DNA of 64,000 nucleotides from assembly GCA_012103455.1 (NCBI GenBank), contig WLWT01000001.1:1536001-1600000 (forward strand), read 5' to 3'. This stretch comes from Gammaproteobacteria bacterium. GTDB taxonomy: Bacteria > Pseudomonadota > Gammaproteobacteria > HK1. A program made the translations under genes and the position numbers. The notes beneath the pieces were generated by a model. That model saw only the letters and a list, made by a program, of their open reading frames with translations. It was not told the DNA's origin and ran no database searches. This document shows positions 53,735 to 61,424 of the stretch, one piece after another (within the stretch, counting starts at the first letter, position 1; each line of letters starts with the position of its first letter).

Positions 53735-54134
53735 AAGCTAGGGATTTCCGGCTTGTTATTTTCGGATCTATGAATTGATCAGAAACAACTTGCCTGCTCT
53801 TCGATTTTGCTGCTGTACCGACACTTAAGTGCAGGTGTGTTGCTTTCTGGCTATCATAACCGGGATCACGGCTGCACAAGGCTGGGCTTGACGGTATCAG
53901 TCGCCCATGGGAGTTTAAAGGAAATCACGCTTCGGAGCGGCCCAGATTGTCTCCGAGCCCGTTTTCCACAGGCGAAATACAGGTCTACATTGATGATGTG
54001 GACCAAACTGTGCGGGTGCTGCCTTATAATAATGTCCCATCTAAACCCAACCCCCAATTTCGCATTGGTTGATGCGCTCCCAAAATTGCTGCCATCGACC
54101 TTGGGTCAGCACTAACGAGCGTAAGCTCAATACT
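53735..54134. other. gene-free stretch with a possible C-terminal coding scrap
   Basis: No intact gene. On the plus strand, about 53940-54075 could encode GEIQVYIDDVDQTVRVLP with PYNNVPSKPNPQFRIG before a stop, which looks like the end of a beta-rich protein, but no start or full domain is present. MITE copy G follows. Confidence 0.35.
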
Positions 54135-54274
54135 GGGCACCTCTAAAAATAGTCATTTTTTCGTGAGTACAAGGAAGCACTGTGCGCAGAACCGCAGTGT
54201 CTAGGTGATACCTGAGGATTCGAGCACAGAGCTGACGCCGCAATCGCGGAAAAGTGCATTGTTAGCAGGTGCCC
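54135..54274. mobile_element. MITE copy G, at the truncation point of a desaturase gene
   Basis: 140 bp, reverse orientation, ends GGGCACCTCTAAAAAT and (inward) GGGCACCTGCTAACAAT. Flanks TACT and GGAA do not match, so flanking DNA was lost or recombined; the desaturase gene right of it lacks its first two thirds. Confidence 0.9.
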
Positions 54275-54548
54275 GGAACATGTAGGTATGCCACCGGTCG
54301 CGGATATGCGGCGCAACACGCGTACGTCTTTGCCGATGGCGCCACTGCGTTGGCTTGCATGGAACATGCTCTTTCATGCGGAACATCACTACGCGTCTTC
54401 CGTTCCCTATCACGCATTGCCACGGATGCATAAGTTATTGACCGGCGAATTGCCCATTCAAAGCGGCGGATACCTGGGCGCACATCTAGACATGTTGGCT
54501 CAACTACGCGGAAACAAACCGCGGGCGGATCAAAATTCACCGCTATGA
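54275..54548 (+). pseudogene. fatty-acid-desaturase-family protein, C-terminal fragment
   Basis: The frame is open from the edge of MITE copy G. It encodes LRWLAWNMLFHAEHHYASSV, with the last histidine box HAEHH, and PYHALPRMHKLLTGELP. The first two His boxes and the membrane helices are missing, so the enzyme cannot work. It overlaps the Rieske ferredoxin gene by ATGA, its evident electron-donor partner: membrane di-iron oxygenases of this family take electrons from such ferredoxins. Confidence 0.8.
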
Positions 54549-54880
54549 GCGACTCGGTGGAATGGGTCGCGGTCATTGCCGCGAAGGACTTGGAGCGTGG
54601 CTGGGTGACAAGTGTGGCTTTGAACGGCCGGGAGTACGCCATCTACGACACGCCATCGGGACTATATGCATCACTGGGCTACTGTACCCATGAAGGCGCC
54701 GCACTTCGCGACGGTTATTTTGATCGTTACACGATCGAATGTCCGCCGCATCAAGGCTGCTTCGATGTGCGCACTGGCGCGGCCACCGGAGCACCGGCCA
54801 CGCGGGCACTACGCACCCTTCCCGTCCGCGAGCATGAAGGAATGATTGAGCTGGACTTGCCCGCCACGGCCCGCGGGTAG
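54545..54880 (+). CDS. Rieske [2Fe-2S] ferredoxin
   Basis: 111 residues, small soluble Rieske protein. Cluster ligands Cys47-x-His49 (CTHEG) and Cys66-x2-His69 (CPPHQG). Transfers electrons to an oxygenase. Its own oxygenase, the truncated desaturase, is coupled upstream. It may now serve the Rieske oxygenase 5 kb away, but that is speculative. Convergent with the amino-acid ABC ATPase gene, 3 bp away. Confidence 0.9.
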   Translation: MSDSVEWVAVIAAKDLERGWVTSVALNGREYAIYDTPSGLYASLGYCTHEGAALRDGYFDRYTIECPPHQGCFDVRTGAATGAPATRALRTLPVREHEGMIELDLPATARG

Positions 54881-54883
54881 CGG

Positions 54884-55627
54884 TTAGTTGTGCCCCAGAA
54901 TTTGCGACAGGAATAGTTTGGTGCGTTCGCTTTCCGGCGATGCGAAGAACTGCTCTGTTTGCGCCGCCTCGACGATTTCGCCTTGATCCATGAAGATAAC
55001 GGAGTTCGCCGCGCGTTTGGCGAATCCCATCTCATGGGTCACCACGATCATCGTCATGCCATCTTCCGCAAGCTCGATCATGACGTCCAACACTTCCTTG
55101 ATCATCTCCGGATCGAGCGCCGAGGTTGGTTCATCGAACAACATAATCTTCGGCTGCATACATAAGCTTCGCGCGATGGCGACTCGCTGCTGTTGACCAC
55201 CCGACAACTGCCCAGGATATTTCTGTGCTTGCTCCGGTATATGCACGCGTTCCAGGTATTGCATACCAAGGGCTTGCGCTTCCTTCTTGGCCATGCGCTT
55301 CGCCTTCATCGGCGCTAAGGTCAGGTTTTGCAACACTGTGAGATGGGGAAACAGATTGAACTGTTGAAACACCATACCCACCTCACGGCGTACACTCGTG
55401 ACGTCGTCCAAATCATCGGTGAGTTCAACATCGTTGACTCGAATAGTGCCACTGTCGTGTTGCTCGAGCCGGTTGATGCATCGAATCATGGTGGACTTAC
55501 CGGAACCCGATGGACCACACACAACCACGCGCTCGCCCGTAGCGACGCTAAGACTGACGTTGTTCAAGGCCTGAAAATCGCCGAAAAACTTCGACACACC
55601 TTGAAGTTCAATCATCGGCTGGCTCAA
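54884..55627 (-). CDS. polar amino-acid ABC transporter ATP-binding protein (GlnQ/AapP-like)
   Basis: 247 residues. Walker A GPSGSGKS (38-45), [16 protein letters not shown], signature [15 protein letters not shown], Walker [17 protein letters not shown]-loop VVTHEMGFA. Start TTG 55627 (GAGGTG 5 nt upstream) with the internal ATG 55615 as alternative. It powers the two permeases 0.2-3 kb upstream; MITE copy H separates it from them. Confidence 0.92.
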   Translation of the reverse strand: MSQPMIELQGVSKFFGDFQALNNVSLSVATGERVVVCGPSGSGKSTMIRCINRLEQHDSGTIRVNDVELTDDLDDVTSVRREVGMVFQQFNLFPHLTVLQNLTLAPMKAKRMAKKEAQALGMQYLERVHIPEQAQKYPGQLSGGQQQRVAIARSLCMQPKIMLFDEPTSALDPEMIKEVLDVMIELAEDGMTMIVVTHEMGFAKRAANSVIFMDQGEIVEAAQTEQFFASPESERTKLFLSQILGHN

Positions 55628-55647
55628 GACATCACCTCGCTACTCAA

Positions 55648-55789
55648 GGGCGCCTGCTAAAAATAGTCATTGTTTCGTGAGTGCAAGGAAGCACCGCGCG
55701 CACAACCGCAGTGTATAGGTGATACCTGAGGATTCGAGCACGGAGCTGACGCCGCAAGCGCGGAAAAAGTGCGTTTTTAGCAGGTGCCC
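55648..55789. mobile_element. MITE copy H, intact, inside the amino-acid ABC operon
   Basis: 142 bp, reverse orientation, flanked by the 4-bp duplication TCAA (55644-55647 and 55790-55793). The first three bases of the right-hand duplication are the stop codon of the permease gene (on the minus strand). The operon is thus split between permease and ATPase without breaking either gene. Confidence 0.9.
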
Positions 55790-56689
55790 TCAAGTTCGAA
55801 ACACCGACAGCTTTCGCTCTAACCGGCCGAAAATAAATGCGAGCGAATAGCAAATACAGAAGTACACGGCGGCCACGAACAGCCAAATCTCAAACACATA
55901 CTGAGTCGAATACGCCACTTCCTGCGCAAGAAAAGTCAACTCTTGGATCGAAATCAGCGATACGATGGAGGAATCTTTGATCAAAGTGATGAATTGTCCA
56001 GCGAGCGGCGGGATAACCCGTTGAATGGCTTGCGGCAACACCACCCAGCGCATGACCTGATAGCGCGTCAATCCGACCGCCTCACCGGCCTCGACCTGGC
56101 CTTTTCCAATCGACTGAATGCCGGCGCGAACGATTTCAGTAATGTACGCCGCCTCGAAAATAGCCAGACAAATAATTCCCGAGATGATGTTGGAAAACAG
56201 CTCAGGAGGCCCTAGCAACACGACCAGGATATCTAGTACTTCGGGCGAAGCCTTGGTCGAAATTTCATCGATTCCGAGCAGTGGGACGAGTTGCGAACTG
56301 ATGAAGAAATAGAAAATGAAGATAAACACGACCGGCGGCATGTTGCGCACAGTCTCTACAAATAGACGGCTTATCATGCGTGGGAACAAACGCCGGCTGG
56401 TGCGCATTATCCCCATGACAATGCCCAGCAAGCTCGCCAACACCATCGACCATACGGCCAACCTGAACGTCATGGCCAAGCCCTTTAGCAACAGATTCGG
56501 CGCGTACGCTTGCTGTTCTTCGTCCCAGCGTAGGATGTACTCGGGCAAGAATGACCAATGCCACTTGTACACCATGACCGTCTCGACCTGACGGATCAAA
56601 TAGGCGATTAACGCGATCGCACCCACGATCACGACGGCGTCTACGGCATGTTTTAACCGTAATCGCTTCCTGAAAGACTTAGCCGTCAT
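55790..56689 (-). CDS. polar amino-acid ABC transporter permease (second)
   Basis: 299 residues from ATG 56689 (a TTG three codons upstream is possible). His/Glu/Gln-type permease with an N-terminal helix (about 17-36), a periplasmic segment (VYKWHWSFLPEYILRWDEEQ) and the core starting LLKGLAMTFRLAVWSMVLA. EAA loop EAGEAVGLTRYQVMRWVVLP. Its stop lies in the target duplication of MITE copy H. Confidence 0.9.
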   Translation of the reverse strand: MTAKSFRKRLRLKHAVDAVVIVGAIALIAYLIRQVETVMVYKWHWSFLPEYILRWDEEQQAYAPNLLLKGLAMTFRLAVWSMVLASLLGIVMGIMRTSRRLFPRMISRLFVETVRNMPPVVFIFIFYFFISSQLVPLLGIDEISTKASPEVLDILVVLLGPPELFSNIISGIICLAIFEAAYITEIVRAGIQSIGKGQVEAGEAVGLTRYQVMRWVVLPQAIQRVIPPLAGQFITLIKDSSIVSLISIQELTFLAQEVAYSTQYVFEIWLFVAAVYFCICYSLAFIFGRLERKLSVFRT

Positions 56690-56702
56690 TGGCGGCAACG
56701 AA

Positions 56703-56731
56703 GAGCCGGGGCAAGCGCTTCGCCCCGGCTC
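56703..56731 (-). promoter_or_regulatory. intercistronic stem-loop after the amino-acid binding-protein gene
   Basis: GAGCCGGGGC pairs perfectly with GCCCCGGCTC around a 9-nt loop, between the binding-protein stop and the next permease gene. Without a T tract it probably stabilises the binding-protein mRNA or causes partial termination. Confidence 0.7.
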
Positions 56732-56740
56732 GATATCAAG

Positions 56741-57583
56741 CTACTTCTTCAAGTTCACCTGATCGGCCCACTCTATGTTTTTGAACCAATAGTTCCAACG
56801 GTCTTGCAACCATCCATTGCTGGCGTTTACACGAATCCAGTTGGAGAAGATGTTGAGGCTATCCGGATCGCCTTTGCGCAAAGCAAACGCTTCGTTGCCT
56901 TCCGTCAGCTTCTCCAGGGTCGGATTGAATAACACGTCTGGATTTTGATTCTTCCACAGCGTCGGCTTGGGGAAGCTCGTCAGGACCGCATGCGCATTGC
57001 CGTTAACCACTTCTTGCAAGACGAGGGAGCTGTCGTCGAACTGGCGCAGTTTCGCCTTCGGAAACAGTTTCTTCGTATCCGTGCAGGAAGTCGCGCCGCG
57101 CCGGCAGGTAAAAGTTACTTTCGCGCTGTTGTAACCATCCGGCCACTTCAGATTCCCAGCCAGCTTGGTGTTGGCCACGATGCCCATGCCTGAATGCGCA
57201 TAAGGATCAGTAAAGTTAACCGTCAAGTTGCGCTTCGTGGTCACACTCATGCCACCGATGATGACGTCGAACTTACCAGCGATCAGGGCCGGAATAATGC
57301 CTGACCAGGCGGTCGGCACGAATTCAACCTCGATACCCAGATCCTGCGCCACTTTGGTAGCCACGTCGATTTCGAAGCCGATCAAATCGCCTTGCTTGTT
57401 GCGCATGGCCCACGGCACGAATGTGGACATACCAACGCGCAGTTTGCCGCGTTTCATGGCCGCTTCGATGGCACTCTCCGCGGTTAGCTTTTTCTGCAGT
57501 TCGGCGGCCACTACAGTTGGTGCGGCTAATGTCACTCCAAGTACCAGCACCGCCCCGGACAGTAGAGCTTTAATTGGTTGCAT
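56741..57583 (-). CDS. polar amino-acid ABC transporter substrate-binding protein
   Basis: 280 residues from ATG 57583, which has GGAGGAG 7 nt upstream; a longer frame starts in the previous gene. Signal peptide MQPIKALLSGAVLVLGVTLA with cleavage near VVA-AEL. SBP_bac_3 fold: KLRVGMSTFVPWAM, GFEIDVATKVAQDLGIEVEF, WSGIIPALIAGKFDVIIGGM. A TCRRGATSCTD insert suggests a disulfide. Delivers an amino-acid-like ligand to the two permeases. Confidence 0.92.
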   Translation of the reverse strand: MQPIKALLSGAVLVLGVTLAAPTVVAAELQKKLTAESAIEAAMKRGKLRVGMSTFVPWAMRNKQGDLIGFEIDVATKVAQDLGIEVEFVPTAWSGIIPALIAGKFDVIIGGMSVTTKRNLTVNFTDPYAHSGMGIVANTKLAGNLKWPDGYNSAKVTFTCRRGATSCTDTKKLFPKAKLRQFDDSSLVLQEVVNGNAHAVLTSFPKPTLWKNQNPDVLFNPTLEKLTEGNEAFALRKGDPDSLNIFSNWIRVNASNGWLQDRWNYWFKNIEWADQVNLKK

Positions 57584-57621
57584 TTTCACTCCTCCTAGTG
57601 GGTTATGAATCTCTGTCGATG

Positions 57622-58435
57622 TCACGCGCGTTCAACACGGCGCCGCATACGCCCTTCAAGTAAGCCCACGAGCACTGACAGAGTTATCGTGATGACAAGA
57701 TAAATAGAGGCCACCACAATCCAGATCTCGAAGGCCATGAAAGTCTCCGAGATAATATCCAGTCCAGACGTCGTTAGATCAAACACCGCGATGACACTCA
57801 CGATGGCCGAGTGTTTTATCAGATTCACCACGATGCCAACGAGTGGCGGCAGCATGATGGGTACCGCCTGCGGCAAAATGATGTAGCGATACGCTTGGGC
57901 GCGCGTGAGCCCAACGGCATCACTGGCTTCCCATTGCCCCTTGGGTACCGACAAGATGCCACCACGTATTACCTCGGAGGCAAACGAGCCTTCGAAGAAA
58001 GCAATACACAGTACTGCCACCCAAAATCGATCCAATTCGAAGATCGGGCCGAACACAAAATAGAACACGAACAACTGGACGAGGAGTGGGGTGTTGCGAA
58101 TGGCTTCCAGGTAGACGGTGGCTAGCAGCCGGCCCGATAGCGATCCGGATAACCGCAAAAACGCGGTGACAAGACCGGTGAATAATCCCAAAACGATGCT
58201 GTACGCCCCGATTTCGAGCGTGACCATCAACCCGTCGATGAAGCGGGCCCCAGATAATTTCACCGTTTTCGACGGTATATAGATACTGCGAAACGCGGTG
58301 CCATTGCCAATTGTAGTTCATGGCGTCAGCGCCGCGAAGCACCAGCCACACCAGAGCGCCTGTGAAGACGGCGAATTGCGCCACATCGACGGCGCGGGAT
58401 TGGTGCCATTTTCGTATGACGGAGCGGACCGACAC
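57622..58435 (-). CDS. polar amino-acid ABC transporter permease (first), frameshifted
   Basis: The N-terminal 64 residues from GTG 58435 (MSVRSVIRKWHQSRAVDVAQ ... TVENGEIIWGP) and the rest (FIDGLMVTLEIGAYSIVLGL ...) lie in different frames. Deleting one T in the CTTC at about 58241-58244 restores IIWGPLIDGLMVTL, exactly as in relatives. Beyond the shift the protein is complete: EAA loop EASDAVGLTRAQAYRYIILP and four to five helices. Either a recent inactivating mutation or a sequencing error. First gene of the importer operon, divergent from the M14 gene. Confidence 0.85.
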
Positions 58436-58579
58436 GGGCTATCGCGTCTGAGCTTGGGATTGACGCCGCATAGGCTCAAGGCGCTGCTGCACGCATTGTG
58501 GCTCTTGCACGGTTTCAGGCGTGAGCCGCATTATAGGCTTATCCGACCGTAACGCGAGCGCGATGTTCGCGCACCCATT

Positions 58580-59662
58580 ATGGCGCGCGCTAATGCCTTG
58601 AGACAGTGTGTAATCGTTATGCCACAACGGTCTACGATGCCCGCGAGCCGTATCCATTGTTCCATCGATTTCGACGCTCCAGGCTTGCACGAAGGTTTCT
58701 TGGGCGTGAGTCATTCCGACAACGCTCACGCGTACGGGGTCATCCCCGTGCCTATCGTTTGCGTCAACAATGGCTCCGGGCCCACGGCACTTATAACAGC
58801 CGGGAATCATGGCGACGAGCACGAAGGGCCGATTATCGCGCGTAATTTGCTCGCACAGTTGGACGTGAACTCGGTGAATGGCCGGCTTATAGTCATACCC
58901 GCGTTGAACTATCCGGCGGTGCTCAACGACACGCGAGTGTCGCCGATCGATGCTGGCAATATGAACCGCGCGTACCCGGGTGATGCCGCCGGTACACCAA
59001 CGTTTGCCATCGCGCATTACGTTGAATCGGTGCTGCTGCCCCTCTGTGACTTCGCCTTGGACTTGCATTCCGGCGGCAAGGCTTCGGAGTTTTTGCCTTG
59101 TGCCTTCCTGGTGCGAGAGGGCAATGATGATTTCCTGGCACGCAAGATTGCCGCCGTCGAAGCGTTTGGTGCGCCGGATACTTGCGTGGTTGCGGGCACG
59201 GCTGATCAACGGTCTTTGTCCGCCGCGGCGGATCGTCACGGCGTCGTCAATATGGCGACCGAACTGGCTGGTGGTGGAACGGTGAATACACAAGCCGTGG
59301 CCATTGGTGAAGCGGGCACTGCGCGCTGGTTGGCGCACACGGGTGTTTATTGTGCCTGTAAGGGTGATGTTGCTGCGCCGACGCGGTTCCTTCGCGTGCG
59401 CGACCGCAACGACTTTGTTATGGCTACCCAAGACGGCGTGTTTCAACCTAACGTACGGTTGGGTGATACCGTTAAGCGCGGTGATATCGCCGGTTGGATT
59501 CACCCGGTTGCCGACGCAACCACGCCAGCCGTGCCGCACCATTTTTCGGCGGATGGCATCGTGCTCTGCAGGCGGGTTCCCGCCCGCGCGATTCGCGGCG
59601 ACTATTTGTTTCATTTAGGTTCGGTTACGGACGCGGCGAGCTTACTAGCGGAGGCGGGCTAG
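58580..59662 (+). CDS. M14-family deacylase (succinylglutamate desuccinylase/aspartoacylase, DoeB/EutE-like)
   Basis: 360 residues. Zinc ligands His77 and Glu80 in GNHGDEHEG and His163 in LDLHSGG, with the carboxylate-binding NMNR at 127-130: the AstE/AspA_AstE family, closest in feel to N-acetyl-diaminobutyrate deacetylases of ectoine breakdown. It removes an acyl group from an amino-acid-like compound. The first ATG (58580) lacks a clear RBS; ATG at 58619 or 58637 may be the true start. Divergent from the amino-acid importer, convergent with the Rieske oxygenase. Confidence 0.82.
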   Translation: MARANALRQCVIVMPQRSTMPASRIHCSIDFDAPGLHEGFLGVSHSDNAHAYGVIPVPIVCVNNGSGPTALITAGNHGDEHEGPIIARNLLAQLDVNSVNGRLIVIPALNYPAVLNDTRVSPIDAGNMNRAYPGDAAGTPTFAIAHYVESVLLPLCDFALDLHSGGKASEFLPCAFLVREGNDDFLARKIAAVEAFGAPDTCVVAGTADQRSLSAAADRHGVVNMATELAGGGTVNTQAVAIGEAGTARWLAHTGVYCACKGDVAAPTRFLRVRDRNDFVMATQDGVFQPNVRLGDTVKRGDIAGWIHPVADATTPAVPHHFSADGIVLCRRVPARAIRGDYLFHLGSVTDAASLLAEAG

Positions 59663-60897
59663 ACTTCTTCAACCCGCTCCAATCGACGCAACACCCAATC
59701 CTGAAAATAGCGCACGTTGGCCTCCCAAGTGGTGGAGAACTTGACGTCATCGGCGACAGGTGAACTGCGGGCACGTTGCTGCAATTCCATGCAGTGATGA
59801 TCTTGCGGTCTAATTCCGCCCTTGTCCTCAAATCGCCGCGTCGGCCCAAGCCAACGATCCAAAACCTTTTCGATGTGTGGTCTAAAGCGCTCATCCTGGG
59901 CCGCGCCCGGGGCAAAGTACCAGGCCATTCTGGCTAAGGTTTTGCCGGGCGCGATCGGCAGGTAGATGGCCGGTACGAACGCGGTGTCGTTAATGGTAAC
60001 CGTGGTATTGGGCAACACGGCGTTGGCCGTGCTATGAGGTGTCTCGCGCGGTGCCACTTGGCGAACGGGCGGCAGTGGTTGACCCGGCACGTTGGGCCGC
60101 CGCCTAGCCCATGTTTGGGGACGGGAGGCCTTGTAACGAAGCAGCAACGCGTTACCGTCGGCGATCATATCGGTGTACGGTTCACCGGTACGCAGGTCCA
60201 CTTCATCGGACATGCGGTCGAACACACCCTCGTGCACCCAGACGTGGTGATACACCTCCCAGTTTTCCATCACCAATTTCCAATTGGCGTTAAACGTCCA
60301 TTCTTCGCGGTGCCCCACTTCGAGTTCATCAATCGCTAGATGCTCGAGTTCTGTTTGCATGGGCGCAAGATACTCGAGCAGCGGCAAAGCCTTGCCGTCC
60401 AGATTGACAAACACAACGTGATTCCAAACATCGCAACGCACCGCTACGAGGCCGTTACACGAGGCATCGACGGGTAACCGGTGACTATCCGCCGTGCCAT
60501 CCCAGAACGGCGTTGCTATGAGCGCACCATCGAGCCCATAAACCCAGCCATGGTACGGGCACTTAAGCATCGACTGAGCCGTGAGAGGAGCTTGGACGAC
60601 AATGGTGGCGCGATGCCTACAGACGTTTTGAAAAACTCGAACTTGCCCGTCCTCGCCGCGTAGCAAAATCAGTGGAATGCCACATAGCTCAAATGGCATG
60701 ACGTCCCCAGGTTGTGGCACATCTGAAGCAAACGCTACACCAGTCCACGTCGATGGGAACAAATGGGCATTCTCCATCGCTAGGAACTGTTGGTCGGTAT
60801 ACACTTTTGCGGGCAAGCCGCGCGCATCGTCCAGCACGGGCCGGCGCAACGCCTTGATGACCGCCTCTCCCAGGTAGTCGCGGACCGATTCAGTCAT
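59659..60897 (-). CDS. Rieske non-heme iron oxygenase, alpha subunit (CntA/GbcA/Stc2-like)
   Basis: 412 residues from ATG 60897 (AGGAG 8 nt upstream, ATGA overlap with soxG). Rieske ligands Cys93-His95 and Cys113-His116. Catalytic iron ligands His217 and His222 in ENWEVYHHVWVH. The electron-bridging residue between the centres is Glu214 instead of the usual Asp, a feature of oxygenases that demethylate or cleave quaternary amines (GbcA, CntA, Stc2). Neighbouring sarcosine oxidase genes support an N-demethylation role. The reductase partner is not in the window. Confidence 0.87.
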   Translation of the reverse strand: MTESVRDYLGEAVIKALRRPVLDDARGLPAKVYTDQQFLAMENAHLFPSTWTGVAFASDVPQPGDVMPFELCGIPLILLRGEDGQVRVFQNVCRHRATIVVQAPLTAQSMLKCPYHGWVYGLDGALIATPFWDGTADSHRLPVDASCNGLVAVRCDVWNHVVFVNLDGKALPLLEYLAPMQTELEHLAIDELEVGHREEWTFNANWKLVMENWEVYHHVWVHEGVFDRMSDEVDLRTGEPYTDMIADGNALLLRYKASRPQTWARRRPNVPGQPLPPVRQVAPRETPHSTANAVLPNTTVTINDTAFVPAIYLPIAPGKTLARMAWYFAPGAAQDERFRPHIEKVLDRWLGPTRRFEDKGGIRPQDHHCMELQQRARSSPVADDVKFSTTWEANVRYFQDWVLRRLERVEEV

Positions 60898-61424
60898 GAT
60901 GGCACTCCTAGTCCGGCGCACGCGCGCAACAACGTGAGTGTGTACCGCGTATGAGTGATATCAACGTAGAGATCATAGGATTCCGGGCATCGGTGGCGCA
61001 CAACGATGCCGGCCGCGCGCCCAATCGCCGTGCGTCCATAGGTCGTGACAGTCACGCCGGCGGATGTGGTGTACGGCGCGTCCAGGTCGAGGGCCACGAC
61101 TTGTGCCATGACCGCCCGGGCCTCGGGACCACCCACTCGGAACCAGCCGTAAGCGTCCGTTACTTCCGCGACTGCGCCGTGGTGTCCTTCCATCAATTCA
61201 TCCAAAGCCGTAAATGTCGCCGACGCATCGCCGGTAATGATCAACCATTCGTCGCACGCAACGGGCATGATGGTTTGACCATCCGCGCAAGCCACGAATG
61301 GCAGGGAAGGCAACGGCGTACCGAAGAGGCCGGCGACACGGGTTCGGCCTTCATCACCCGCGCGCAAGGCGATCATGCCGGCTTGCTCCGCGCTCTCGAT
61401 GGTTACGCCGTATCCCTTATTCAT
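60894..61424 (-). CDS. soxG: sarcosine oxidase gamma-subunit-like protein
   Basis: 176 residues, SoxG family. GCV_T-like fold without cofactor: PLPSLPFVACADGQTIMPVA, WLIITGD, then DAYGWFRVGGPEARAVMAQV and the ending SYDLYVDITHTRYTLTLLRA. Gamma is a structural subunit of heterotetrameric sarcosine oxidase. Overlaps soxA (ATGA) and the oxygenase gene (ATGA): one operon. It is a little shorter than usual SoxG. Confidence 0.82.
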   Translation of the reverse strand: MNKGYGVTIESAEQAGMIALRAGDEGRTRVAGLFGTPLPSLPFVACADGQTIMPVACDEWLIITGDASATFTALDELMEGHHGAVAEVTDAYGWFRVGGPEARAVMAQVVALDLDAPYTTSAGVTVTTYGRTAIGRAAGIVVRHRCPESYDLYVDITHTRYTLTLLRACAGLGVPS

